Shown: one piece after another, positions 12,674 to 25,800 of the stretch
How the letters are laid out: every line of letters begins with the position of its first letter
Position numbering within the stretch: the first letter of the stretch is position 1
From: Isoetes taiwanensis
Taxonomy: Eukaryota; Streptophyta; Lycopodiopsida; Isoetales; Isoetaceae
Assembly: GCA_021234155.1 (NCBI GenBank)
Contig: JAJEKV010000002.1
Location: forward strand, 27,151,299 to 27,215,298
Length of the DNA: 64,000 nucleotides
Direction: 5' to 3'
The notes under the pieces: generated by a model
Databases searched by the model: none
The model's input: only the letters and a program-made list of their open reading frames with translations
Told to the model about the DNA's origin: nothing
Made by a program: the position numbers and the translations under genes

Positions 12674-13842
12674 CGCCAGAGTATGGAGCTCAATTTGGAA
12701 TGCATGGCACAGTAAAGCGGCAGCAAGCAAGCAAGCTAAGTGCTGACACAACAAAGAAGCGCTATGGCTACAAAAAATCCGAAGAGCAAGCCGATTTTTG
12801 AAGCAAATGGCGATTCGGATCCGATAGTCACAGTGATAGTGCCCCAAGACCTGGCGATGAGATGAAATGATTGACGATCGAGATAGAATCCCTAAACCAA
12901 TCGACGGTCGAGATGAATGCCTCGACGTCGAGCAATTATATATGTTAAGATAACTTTTAACTTTCTTCTTTCCTATAGCAATGCTTTCTAATGGGCAGTT
13001 TACATGCACCACCATCGTCACAACGGTGCCATGTTTTATCTGAAGAAACATGAAGAAAAATGGTATAACGGCCTAGCCATTTCTTGTGGATGTCTTTGGC
13101 TCAATGGCACATGTAAATCACCCCTAAGTGAATAGACTTCACAACTCTTACTATCTTATTTGTCTCCTCAAATTACAATGCTAGCTTCCTTGGGTTGAAG
13201 AAATTCCTAGATTTAAGCCTAGCCTATTGCTTAGAAGTGAAGGGTTGGGAAATTCTCAGAACCTTTCAATCTACCGTGCAGATTTCAGAAGACATAGCAC
13301 AGTTTAGAGAGAGCAGGAAATTTTCCTACTAAAAATACCAATTTTTCTTGACCTTTCCCCTAGGAATCAGAGGGAAAGTATGTAGATGGTAAGTTGGGTT
13401 AGGTCCAGCTGAAAACATATAGATCGTGTTGAAAAAAATTTCTGAACCAAGGTCTTGAGTTAAAAAATGTGGGTACATGCATGCCATATATTGCATCAAT
13501 ACTAAATTTTCTATAATAAGCATTGAATTGAATTGAAAACCTTATTGAATCTACAAAGCAACTTTGAGGAAGAGTAGCTTGTTTGAATCTATGTAGGGGA
13601 CATTTTGTCTCCAAGGACTTAGGGCATTTGGAATATAGGCACGTGCTTAAAAATATCACGGCTCAGATTTAATATCATCTGCTGCATTATACCGTCAATC
13701 ACATCGCACCATTTGAATTGAAAGCTGACGTTTGTTCTTCACCTTCAAATTGTAAAAGCGTCATCGGCAAGCTTCTCGTGCACACAAGAAAGTTTCCGCT
13801 ATTCTGAATTCATAATTTTTACGAAGCATTCGCTTTGAAGAA
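12674..13842. promoter_or_regulatory. Divergent intergenic region, RRP6-like / CLSY-like
   Basis: This stretch separates the presumed start codons of the minus-strand RRP6-like gene (12673) and the plus-strand CLSY-like gene (13843). No coding exon was recognised. It would hold both 5' UTRs and promoters in about 1.2 kb. Which motifs matter cannot be told from the sequence alone. Confidence 0.4.
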
Positions 13843-16800
13843 ATGTCATCGGAAACAGACAAAGGTAAATGTTTTTCTCAAATTGCCGCAATGAAATTAG
13901 GCCTATTTCATGAATAAGAATCAATGTGAAAAGCATCTAAACTTTGATTCTGTTAAATGTTTGTAGGAAGCTAAAAGCCGCGCTACAAATCGTAAATAGC
14001 GCTTTTCTACATTGCCATTGATGCATCTCTTCTTTCTTTGATGTTTTACGAATATAACTAGCTAGCTTTTGGAAGCTCAAAATAAGATTCTGGCAAAGAA
14101 TTGAAAAGAAGATCAAATCTGTAGTATATTTGTTGCAAAAAGGTATCTCAAATTCCGGAAATCCTGACGGCTGTCTTCCTTTCCAAACAATACTCTCAAT
14201 TTTGTGGCCATAGCCCTGCCATAGCCATGATCTTAAAATATATAGCACCACATGCACATTTTACCAGCTTATGTTCCAACTGGGAGGGTGTTTCACTTTA
14301 AGCTTAACTATGTTCTAAGTTTACTTAAGCTTAACTATGTTCTAAGCTGAAAGTCTGTGAAAGTTGTTTGAGTTTTCGTATTGTGTGCAAAATGTAGCAG
14401 CAGATCCGTCTGAAATATGACCCAAAGATATTTTGTTGTGATGCAGACATGGATGATGTAACAATCTTATTAAAGAAGATAGACGTGGCACTTTGTTATT
14501 GTCGAGCAATGGTGAAGAAATTCATACCTGCAATGTTAGATAGTCCTTCTGAAAAGATGGACGATCATAACAATTCTACTCCTCTACCTCCTCCTCCTCC
14601 CTGTGATGATATTCAATGTTCAAATGAATCTCAGTTATCTTACGACGTGGCAGCAAAAACCATGGAGAAGGATCCTTTCATAGCAGAAGATCAAGCTGGC
14701 AAGGAACCTTCTAGTCCTCTAAGCACGGTAGATGATACTATCATTTCATATTTGCAAGAACAAAGCAACATGAAACTGCCATGCCCACAAAGTACTATAG
14801 TAGAAAATGAAGATTTTGCAGATTTATGGGGGGAGTATTTTTTCTCCATGTCCACATGGGTAAGGGGCTGAAAATATCTTTTTAAATATTTCTCTGTATT
14901 CTAGGTTTAGTTACAAAATATCCATCTTTGTAGGACTCATCAAGTGAAGCTGAAAATAAGCATCTCCTTAGCAGCCATTGTGAACACAATTATGTCTTCA
15001 AAATGGCCATTGGTCTTGTTTGCAGTCTTTGTGGTCGTGTTGGTCAGTCAGTTGCGAAATACGAACTTACTAATGTAAGTGTTACTATATATCCAGATTT
15101 ATCCTCGTGTTTCTTCAATTGTAAGACCTTATCTCATTTTATCATCTGGTCATGCAGATACGTTTTTACATCAAACACAAGTCCAAGAAACAGAAAAGGC
15201 TGGAAAAGGAGCAGAACGATGGTCCAGAAATCTCAAAATTCAAACCATTGAGAGGTGTGCAGGATACATCTGGTGCAGAGCTTTTGAAGTTGCATCCACA
15301 GTTTGCAAAAAGTATGCATCCTCATCAAATAGATGGCTTCAAATTTCTCTGTAAGAATCTGCTGTCGGAAGGGAATAAACAGCCAGGTGGTTGTATTTTA
15401 GCACATGCTCCTGGCACAGGCAAGACATTTTTGGTAATTAGCTTTCTACAGAGCTTTCTAAATGAACATCCAGAACCAGACTACCGGCCATTGATTATTG
15501 CACCAAAAATCATGTTAAAGCCATGGAAAAAGGAATTTGAAAAGTGGGCAATTGAGAAAATTGTGACTTACAATCTTAACGAAGATGGAAGAGGCCAGCT
15601 ACAGAATGAAGAGTCCATCCCAGCAACTGAAGCCCTTAAATTTTCCAGGTTGAAGACTCTTCAGGATTGGAGCAAAACAAGAGGGGTCCTGCTTCTTAGC
15701 TACAACCTTTTTGCATCCTTGGCTTCCAATGGTTTAAGTGCTAATAGCACTCCTATAGAAAAGGAGATTTGTGCATTACTTCTAGGGGCTGGATTGCTCA
15801 TCCTTGATGAAGCCCATTATGCACGCAATGAAAAAACAAAGATTCTGGAGACTTTGACAAAGTTCGAGACAACTCGACGTATACTTCTAACTGGGACACT
15901 TTTTCAGAATAATTTCAGGGAACTTTTTAACATACTGAAGTTATGCAGACCAAATTTTATGGATCATTGTTTTGATCATGATACAAGCCCCAAGGAATTT
16001 GAAAGACCTGATGGAGGAGAAGCTGCACAAGCAGCTAGGCAAGAACGTGTCCAAGAAGAGAGACAGATGTTCATGGATGAAATAGGAAACAAATTTAGTG
16101 ATATTCCCAATGGGATCAGTGCAAGTGAGAAGGATGAACATCGAAGAGGCATTCAAATTGCTGTAGATAAATTGAGATCACTGACATCGTCATTTATACA
16201 TTGGCATGCAGGGGAAATCCTTAATAGCCTTCCTGGGCGAGTGGAATTCTCAGTACTGCTGGACCTCACTGTAGAGCAGAAAAAAGCACATGCAAAGTTG
16301 GTTGCTTTAATGGCACGAGGGAATGCCCTTGATTATGATTTGAAATTGGCAGCTCTCTGTATCCATCCTTCACTCCTTCAATGTACCAAAAGAGAAGATG
16401 ATAATGCGGTCCAAGATGCAACATTAGAAGATCCCAAAGTTGGGATCAAGACACTGTTTATCTTTGATCTGATACAGTATTGCCAACATTCAGGAGACAA
16501 AGAGAAGATATTGATTTTCAGCCAGCAGTTGACACCTTTTGATCTTTTAGAATCTATGTTTACACAGGATTTGGAATGGACCAAGGGTATAGACTTTCTT
16601 AGGCTTGATGGTACCATGAATGATGATGAAAGACAGAGGGTTATTGATGCATTTAATAGTGAAGATAGCTCTTATGTTCTTCTGGCATCATTAAAAGCAT
16701 GTGGGGAAGGCATTTGTTTAACAGGAGCATCAAGAGTTATTATGTTAGATGTTGCCTGGAATCCTGCAGCTATTCATCAGGCTGTGAGTCGTGCATTTCG

Positions 16801-17071
16801 CATAGGACAAAGACGGGTTGTATATGTTTATAGGTTGATTGCATTTGACACAGATGAATCGCTGAAATACAAGACAACTATGTGGAAAGAAGGGATGTCG
16901 AGATTTTTACTTGACAAAGAAACTGATATTGACAAAATTATGGACTATATAAATTGGGCAGCGTATTCAATGACTGATGATAGTGATACAGGTGACAGGT
17001 TTATGGACATGCTGATTGACAAAAGGAACACACACATTGCAGGAGTTTATAAACACGTGACTTATTATTGA
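13843..17071 (+). CDS. CLASSY/DRD1-like SNF2 chromatin remodeller (4 exons)
   Basis: Model: exon 1 13843-13864 (MSSETDK), exon 2 14447-14859, exon 3 14934-15074, exon 4 15158-17071. All junctions are GT-AG and in phase, giving about 829 residues, close to the usual DRD1 length of about 890. Exon 3 has a C-x(n)-C-x2-C putative zinc site (HCEHNY, GLVCSLCG). Exon 4 carries the SNF2 ATPase: motif I HAPGTGKT (about residues 275-282), Ia PLIIAPKIMLKPW, II LILDEAH (about 406-412), III LLTGTLFQNNF, IV KILIFSQQ, V LKACGEGICLTGASR and VI AVSRAFRIGQ. The family works with Pol IV or Pol V in RNA-directed DNA methylation in the nucleus. CLSY/DRD1 proteins usually have DEGH in motif II; here it is DEAH. 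Exon 2 is acidic with a proline run. Exon 1 is inferred only from frame and splice sites. Confidence 0.88.
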
Positions 17072-18140
17072 CCAACTGAAAGATAATAAGCATTCACATC
17101 GGCAAATGGCACACTTTGTACAATTTTCTGATAAGCATGCTAGAGATATTGGTGATGTCACTGTACTTATTTGTCCAGCCAACTTCTTGTTGGTGATTAT
17201 GCGGAAGTTTCTGCATGTAATTAAAAAAGTGTATTATCATAACCAGTTTTGATCTTATAAAGACTTCCCGGAAAGAAGAGGAATATTTCTTTACCCGTGT
17301 GTTGCCCCAGAAGGTTTTTGGTTAGAAGTCTTTGTCTATCCTGCAGAATGGTGCATGGCAAATCGTTTCTTGAAACTCTTGCAAAAATTTGGAAACTGAG
17401 ACCATTGCTCCACACCTGGAATGCACAGTGATAATCAAAATATCATGATAGCCTAACATAGATTAGCCTATGCCGATTTTTGTCCAGTAAGTGATCTAGA
17501 CAATATCCGGTGCCAATGCACCTTTTCATTTTCTTGTCTGAGATTTGATAAATACAGTGCTGGATTTGTCGATCTACTTATTAACATCAAAGGTCTATAT
17601 TCACATCAAAGGAAAATATATCTTCAAATAGTAGTGAATGTTAGAAGACAACATGATCTGCTATGCCATAAACTCATAGACGTTAGCACCTTTGAGTGAC
17701 AATCTTACATCAAAGGTCCATATAAACATACATCCCTACTTATGCCTAGCAAAGCGAGGCACACGTTTACTAATGTCTTTTCTTGAAGGTAAGAGCTTAT
17801 GATTTACTTCCATGTTTGATTTTGGAAAAATGATATTGGCAAAAAACTATATGCATTCTCAAAGGGCAGTTTGACGACTCCTTGTATAATATTTGCACTA
17901 GATCAATGCTTAAAAACACCTAATTCCTACATATACGTGTGCAAATGGTAAAAAGAACACCCTTCTACTGAACTCCTATGGGTTATACGTCAATCAAGGG
18001 TCCGCTAGGAGGGGGAAAGGGAGAGACTTTCAACATCCAAAGAACTGAGGCATGGGAACTTATAGGAAAAGAATGGATTGAGGCATAGCCTAAATAATAT
18101 GGTGGCACTTCTCGTGATTTTGATCCACTCGTGCGCAATA
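17072..18140. other. CLSY-like 3' flank, no further gene seen
   Basis: The first 200 bases are presumably 3' UTR. Short open stretches (for example minus 17415-17221) have no recognisable domain. Nothing else was assigned. Confidence 0.4.
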
Positions 18141-18471
18141 AAGAAGATATGAGAGGGATAACACCCTGGAACGAGGGTGTTATGCCCTATTACAACAAAC
18201 GAGGGCCGGAGGCTCGAGTTTGTTATAGTAGGGCATAACACCCGACTTCTAGGGTGTTATCCGCCTTAACAACCTGGGCCCGGGCCCGAGAGTTTTATAG
18301 TGGTTTTGTGGTGGTTTTTATAACAAGCTAGGTGTTTATAGCCATTTGGCATAACAAACTAAGTGGTTATGCACTTTTTAATGTGTTATTGGTGGGTGAC
18401 ACTCTTGCCACCAATGGCTGAGATTTGATCTTAGCCTTAAAACTTGAGGGCCAGGTTGTTAATGTGAGAAG
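18141..18471. repeat. MITE-like palindromic element (family M), copy 1
   Basis: About 325 bases, matched by a second copy at 29979-30303 with roughly 85 percent visible identity. Near-terminal inverted repeats are TAACACCCTGG on the left and the complement of TAACAACCTGG on the right. Inside is a strong hairpin: GGGTGTTATGCCCTA at about 18175 pairs with TAGGGCATAACACCC at about 18229. There is no ORF. This is typical of a non-autonomous DNA element. Confidence 0.75.
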
Positions 18472-18666
18472 CAAACATGAGCACACATCGATGTGAGCAA
18501 AGGTGCAATTACTTGCTTCGCGACCACTATCTGGCTATGGCGCTCCACACAATGCATCCCATCCCTCATCTAAAATGGATTCTAACGGTGTGGATACACA
18601 ATACACGTAGGGCCTACACATGTAATATTTAGAAAACACACATCAGTCATGACAATTTAATTAACA

Positions 18667-18697
18667 CTAGTTATGGTGTCCGGCGTTGCCGGGCTTA
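18667..18697 (-). mobile_element. Helitron-like 3' terminus (CTAG-T with hairpin)
   Basis: Read on the minus strand, a hairpin CCCGGC-AA-CGCCGG is followed about 10 bases later by CTAG and then T. This is the canonical Helitron 3' end (hairpin, CTRR, inserted before T). The element body would run to higher coordinates. The 5' TC end was not located. The same arrangement occurs at 52092 and 55289. Confidence 0.6.
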
Positions 18698-18699
18698 GT

Positions 18700-19843
18700 G
18701 TCAATTTGAAGGGCTGGTTGTTTAATACTCAAAAAAAATTTGGAGTATGAAAATTTGCATTTGAAGATTGTAGGAGCAACAATGGAACACAAAATTTGGA
18801 TTCTTGCCACACGTGCATTTCCATGCAACAAATTGGCTTGAAGCTTCAATAATACGCATGGTTTAACATGCCAAGAACATTCCTTTCTTTTCCAATTTTT
18901 ATTCGACTTGAAGCGTTAAAAATAATGTTTCAACATGCCAAGAATCTAAAAAATAATAAATCAAAACGTAGACGCATTTAGCTTTGCTGCCTCGCAAGCA
19001 ATTGATGATTATTAGGCAATTTGGCAAAAGGGCCATTAAGCCACAAATAAGATCTTGTCAAAATGAACCTCCAATGTGACATTTTAAGACACCCAATCCA
19101 CGAAGATATTTGTGGCATGGATACTTATACATTGAGGTTTCTTTATAAGAACAGCTCTTCGTACATTCCTGCATGAATAGCAAACATATCAAGACTTAGA
19201 TTTGCAGATTCTTGCATGTGTATAGAGAATTATAATATTGACCTAAATCATGAATCTCCCCTTCTGGACTTGTGCAAAATTTGTTTGATCAGGAAATGTA
19301 AAAACATTAACACAATATCCATGGCAAAAACATATCTGATGGGTATGGCTTCTCCATGATCCAATTGGGAAATAAGGAGAATGCATTTATAAAACTACTT
19401 TAGAAAAACTTAGCAATTCCTTGGTAGAATATTGTGTCATATACATGACGTGCCCATTTGAGCTTTTGATGTCAAAGTACCAATTCTCATGAATTTGGTT
19501 TGTGGTCGAGCTGATGCGAAAGTAAAAATTCTTATTTTTCTAGAGTCCCAACGACTGCAACATATCTCCACATAGCATTCACCATCTCATGTTTCTTCTT
19601 GTGAGGTGTTCCAATACATAGATGCAATACACAGATGCCACTGCAACATAGAGAAATGAGGTCAGCTCTTTGAATGTCTACCTAAAATAGAAGCGCTCAT
19701 CTCAACAAAGATGCCAGCTTCAAAGATGGCATATAATTCAAAGTTTCAAATAACATTACGCAAACTGGATTACATGCAAACAGAACACTATCTTATAAAA
19801 AAAAAGCAAAGGCTTACATAAAACAAATGTGCATGTCTTGAAC
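18700..19843. other. No gene seen
   Basis: AT-rich DNA that could belong to the Helitron-like element ending at 18667. No protein or RNA gene was recognised. Confidence 0.35.
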
Positions 19844-22800
19844 CTAGATGCATCTTAAACTCATACTACCTCCCTTCATCTTCCTCCTTGCTTTTGGTCC
19901 ATCTTCAAAGCGCCGTTCAGTTTCCCAATTGAACGCCTTATCAAACATGTGATTCTCCATAACCTGAAAATGATGGGATGCAGCAAGCAATCTAGAGCCC
20001 CACCTTTGAATTCATATGATGAAATATGTTGAGAACACATTTGTGATTGTAAAATATGATAATTTCAATAGCAATAATCAATTCTCCCTCCAAAGTATCA
20101 TACTAAATGCTATGTTGTTGCCGTATTAAAGTAAACATGCATTTCATCCTCATTGGTCGTAATACTCTGACAAAAATGGCCTGAAATAGCACTCACATTA
20201 AATTAATGGCTATTAAAGCTGGCCTCAAATAGCAAACATTGTTCATAATAAATCTGCAATGAAGATGCATTCAAAAGAATGCAGATCCTTATGCAACTAA
20301 AGTGCCAACATCCAATGAAGATAGTGAATAAGTAGCACATGAAGTCTACAATTGCACAATATGAAGGTAAACATCCACGCAGAAGCCACAAAACTAAGAG
20401 GTCAAAACAGGGAGAAAGCCTAGAAAGGGATTAGTGCCTTACAGCATAACTGTATCGTCTTAGAGCAGAAGTGTGTTGCCCCGAATTCTTAACACTTGAA
20501 TTGAAAGGAACAACTTCGAGTGTACATATCCATTATTATCATAACCTTCATCGAGTGTGTTGTCTATAAGCTTGTAAATGTGACACCAAAAAATAGATGG
20601 AAAAAAATATTTGCAACTGTGCAGTTCACAATGTAATATAAACCCTCTAGTGAAGAGAATGGGCAAAAAAAGGATAATCAAAGAATACAGCCAGCAAAAC
20701 CAAGGAACATAGTTGGCGCCAAATTTCCAATATCAAGATGCTATTTTTTATAGATGGATAGATCATATAATAGCCCTCAATAATTCAATGTTAAGATAAA
20801 CGCCATAAGATTGAGAGTGTTACCTTGAAGAAAACAGTATCCTCAACAAATTATAGCTAATGCTGCGATGGATCTATTTATCTGCAGCAATGGCTGCACA
20901 TGGATCTAACAAACAAATGGAGGAAGACTGGCAAAAAAGCAGAAACGATGAGAAGAGAAGATGCATACTATATAATACCCCTGCCATTAGATAGTCAAGA
21001 AATTGAAAGAGGTAAATTCAGAAGTTACAAGTAGCCTGATCAGTTGGGAATATACATTTATAAAAGAATACTTCCTCATTTTTCTCTAACCAACTAAAGC
21101 CCTTGCAATTAATATGTCATAACAGAGCAGGGTAGACACCATTTCTGCACGTTCATTTTTAAGATAAGAACTATTAAATTGGTAACTAAAACAAACACAG
21201 CTAGAGAACACACAATCAGAGAATACAGACAACCATGTGGCATACACACAACCAAAGAAGCCAGATAATACATAGCTAAAAGATGATGATACGGGATGCC
21301 CAGCCTATGAATCATGACTCTGAGCCAGTTAATAATGATATAGAAATTTATAACAAACAAAAAAGACTTAGGTTCCATGCACTCCAGTAATTAATATCAA
21401 CTACTCACCAAGAATTGTCGCTGGAATTGGCTTATTGAGCCACCTTCATATGCAAGAAATTGCGAATCTCCTGCCTTCTTCATAAGCCATACATCAGCAA
21501 GCACCATGATATATCTGTCACTATAAATGTACATGGAGTCATGCTAAGCAAACAAACTAAAAGAAACAATATGCAAGGTACATGACTAATGATTTACCAC
21601 AATTCTCTCACCTTCATCTAGTAGAGATTAGGCTCTTGTGCAGAAGTCATAGCTTTTCTAGTGATCTAGAATCTAGATTAGATTTAAAACTACAGTGGAT
21701 ACATGGACCCTTTGAGCAAATAGCTATAAAAGGTGTGTATTATCATGCCCCAAATACCATGAAAGCAGTACCAGAAGGCCTAATTGAAGATATAAATCAT
21801 ATACCTGCTTGTTAGTCTACTGATTCATGTAGGCTCATATCCTCCAAGACAACTGCCATGTTTTTGAGTTGCCCCTTGATGCAGATATTCAGATACTAAA
21901 AGATCAGGTCACAATCCACAATCCACATGATGTTGGACCAATGGACAATCATATGGTCACACTCTAGCCTACAAAAATCACCACCAGTAACCATTGTCAG
22001 AGGTTTTGCCCTGGAAAGCTATGAAATCTTGCAAGAAGATGTGGGTTAGAGATAGAAACGAACCTATGCAGCCAAGAATCGTGCCTATCATAGACAATCT
22101 AAGGAACATAAACAATATAAGGGGATGAGAAGGATGGATGCGCCCTAGGGTTTCTGCCGGAGGCTGCTTTACGTTTGTGCTCATATCTTGAGCTACAGAC
22201 CTCGGATTACGGTGTTCTTTGGCTCGTTGGAAAGCTGATTCAGAGCTCTTTCCAACGGTGGGTGGCATCGCAGGTTTTAGGTTCCGGCTGATTGCCTTTT
22301 CGGCCCTGACAGTTTCGGCTCTATGGCGTCAACTTCCAAGCTGCCTGCAAAACCTCCTGTATCCATGCCGGTGCAGGGGGCAAATTTGGCATTGCATGTT
22401 AACCCTTTGGCTTATAGTGAGAATGTCTTTCAAGATGCTGATTTTCCTGTTTTGGCACCCCAGCTGGTGCAATCAAGAGTACAAGTGCTTTGAATAGCGG
22501 TAATGCTTCGTGGATGGTGCCTGGCCCCGGTGTCAATTCTAACAAAGATCAGTCCCGGCCCACTTCCTTGGAGGTCCTCAACTTCTGGAGTAAATGCTAG
22601 CGAGGAGCGCTTTTAGTGATTGGATCAAGAAGGACTTGTCTTCAACTACGCCATGGGCGTGTTGCTACATTTATTGATGTGATGATTCGTGATAATAAAA
22701 GAGATCTTAGTAATCTTTTGGGTGAGTTGCGAGCAAAGGAGACATGCTTGAACTTCGCCACTTCATTTGAAGTTTTCTATCAGCCCCGAAATGTGTAAGA

Positions 22801-25800
22801 ATACTCTTCAAGCGCCCGGGTACAATGTGGTCGAGATTGATCATGACTTACACAAGAAGTGTATTAGTAACTTGTTGTCGCTTTAGTGTGGTTGGTCAAT
22901 ATACCGGAGCATTTCTTGATAGTAGGAAGCTTGGCTATTGGTTGACTGGTCATCTTCTGAGATTAGGGTTGCCACCTTATCGTACTTTTAAAGATCTTTG
23001 GATAAGAAGTTCTTTTGATCGCTTTTGATGATGCCGCATCATTGAGCAACCGGTGGCACGTGGTGTGGACCCAATGTGGAGTGATTATATTTTGTACCAG
23101 CCTTTACTCGCCTGGATTTTCTCCCCGGTATGACTCCTGCTCTTAGGATGCCATGTTGGTTTTCTATTCCTAATCTTCCTCCCCGATCTCTTGGTGCCGG
23201 AGTTTCTTATCGATGTGCTAATGGTCCGGTACTCATCCGCCCATTCTATTGTTGATGGTGCTAAAATTTGTGTTTCTCTTCCTTCCGGTCGCGGTCTTCC
23301 CCGACCGTGTGGTTGTGAAAAGTGGCCCTATCTTTCAAGTATGCTTTGCGCTTGCTCAATGGCCCTCGCCTTGCTGATTTATTTCCTCAACTTGCTTTAT
23401 TTGCAAATTTTCGTGCTAAAAGAGATCCTCCTGCAATGGTCCCTTCTTCCTCCGTGGCCTCCTACCTCCCTGTTGTTCCATTACCCTCTGTTGTCCCTTC
23501 CGCCAATGCTATCACACCTCTGTTGTTGCTACTCCATCGGGTTTGCTAAAACCACTATCCCACGAAGATTGTGCATACTCCCGCTTTTGAAGAGGATGCT
23601 AGGCTAAGTTACGTAAGATCCGTGAATTGCAAGAGCGGCATGAAAGTGTTCAAGAACATCATGAAAATGCCCAAGAGGGATGGACAAATGTTAATTGGAA
23701 AAGAGCTGCACGCAATAAGGCTAGTCAACATGTGTCACATGTCATGAGCGATTCTGATAATTTGCATGGAAGGGTGGAGCAGAGGAGGCTCTCCCTTGCC
23801 GCCACTCCAACAAAATAATGGGGGTAGAGCGAGAGGAGGCTCTCCCTCACCAAGTGTTGAACAAAACAATGGAAGGGTGGATCAGAGAGGAGGCTCCCCC
23901 TTGCCAATTTCCGTGATCGAGGTGGGCTGACCTCCCTTGGTGAACCATCATGAGATGGACATGGTTGAGGCTGGCTCTATTGGTATGGAGGTGGAGCATA
24001 ATATTTTGGCCACATGAACCTCGTTGTCTTGGAATGTGAGGGGAGTGGCTTCTTCCCCAAGTAAAAGAAGCGTGTTGTCTCTTTACCCTCTGCTAAGTTT
24101 TCTCGACCTTTTGTTGCCTCCAAGAGCATAAATGCCGCGGTGATGTACATAAAGTAGCTAATGTATTTGGGGCCGGGACTATAATGTCTTGGTGTCTCAC
24201 GCTGCTGATGCATCTAAGGCTGGTGTGCTTACTCGCATGGAAGTCATCTCGTGGATGTCACTTTTACTCAAACAGATAGGTTCTAAGGTGGATAATAATC
24301 AAATGGAAAGATAAGGGCCAAGAATGGGGTTTGATAAATGTGTATGCTCATAATAGACCTCGTCGGTGGTGCTTTGTGGGCAACTCGAGGAGTAAAGTTC
24401 TCCAGCTTGGACAAAATGTTGCATGGTTGCTCGTTGGTGACTTCAATATGGTCGAAGTTGGAAAGAGATAGAAGTGGTCGCTGCTCAAGTGGTGCAAGGA
24501 TTCGAGCGGCGAGCAATGGCTACGCCTTTTATATGATGGTCGTACTTTATGGAGATTGATGGTGATCAGTCCTTTACGTGGTGTAATGGTTGGGCAGAGC
24601 TGGGCGAGCTTATGCAAGGCATGATAGAGGATACTTTAATACTTGTGCAAATGCTTTCGGCTAAGCGGATTTTCGCCGCCAAATCTTCTGGATAGCTACG
24701 TTGCGATCATAATCCACAACTTCTAACTAATGATGTGGCTAATTGTCATCGACCTACCAGGACCTACTTTAAGCTTAATTGCAAGTACCGGAGGATGATG
24801 AGTTCAAAGTTGGTCAGAGTCGGGCTTGGTCTCGGGCCTTCTCACCTCGTAGGGGCATGTTCGGGGTTGTTGCGCGTTGTCTGCAAAGGAAGTCATTTGC
24901 AAAAGAATATGGGAGAGTCGAGGCTGCTGAAGCTAGAGGGCTATTGACCGCATTGTACCGGGAATTAGAAGTACTCCGCGCTCGTGGCCATACTAATGGA
25001 GTCGAGAAAAAGGAGTTATTATCTCAGATCAAGGCTATAGAAACCGTAAAAGTTATGAAGCCAAAGTGAAGGCAGGGTTCTGCAAAGTGGTTCAAGGGAC
25101 GGTGATAGATGTACCCGGTTCTTTTTGCTACCGCAAGAAGAAGGAAACTCGCCACTTCTATACATTCTTTGGTGCTACCAGATGGTGCTCTTATCTCCGA
25201 TCCGGTGAATCTTAAGCGATATCTTCATCATCACTTTTCTTCATTCTTTGCCACGACACCCATTGCCCTTCGGAAAGGACATGCAATTGGTCGTGTTGAC
25301 TAAGGTCGTCGCATTGTTTCTGAAGAGCAGGTTGCTTCTTGAGTCTAATATTGTGAAGGAGGACTTAAAAGCAGTTGTGGCTCTCTTTGAAAAGGGATAA
25401 ATGCCCGGGTCTTGATGGCTTTCCTATTGAATTCTTTCGGAAGTCTTTGACCTGGTTGGAGGATGACATATATGATGCCTTTTGTGAGTTTCAGAGATTT
25501 AGGAGCCTTGATAAGATTTTGAATCTGTGTTGTATCTCTCTCATTCCAAAGAACAAGGAACCCAAGACTATTTCTGACTGGCGACCTATTACATTGCTTT
25601 CCTCTGTGTACAAGATCTTTGCTAAGACATTGGCGAGAAAGAGTCCGAGACATCTTGGTGACGCTATCTCGTCAACACAATCGCTTTCTCCCTCGTCGTT
25701 GTATTCTCAACAACGCGTGGGCCGTGATATGAAGGAATATATTGGGCCCTTCTGAGGGTCATAGAGCGTGTATCTTAAGCTTGATTTTGCTAAAGCCTAC

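Noticed and set aside
15941-16617. Minus-strand ORFs opposite the SNF2 exon
   Set aside because: Shadow frames of the CLSY-like coding exon.
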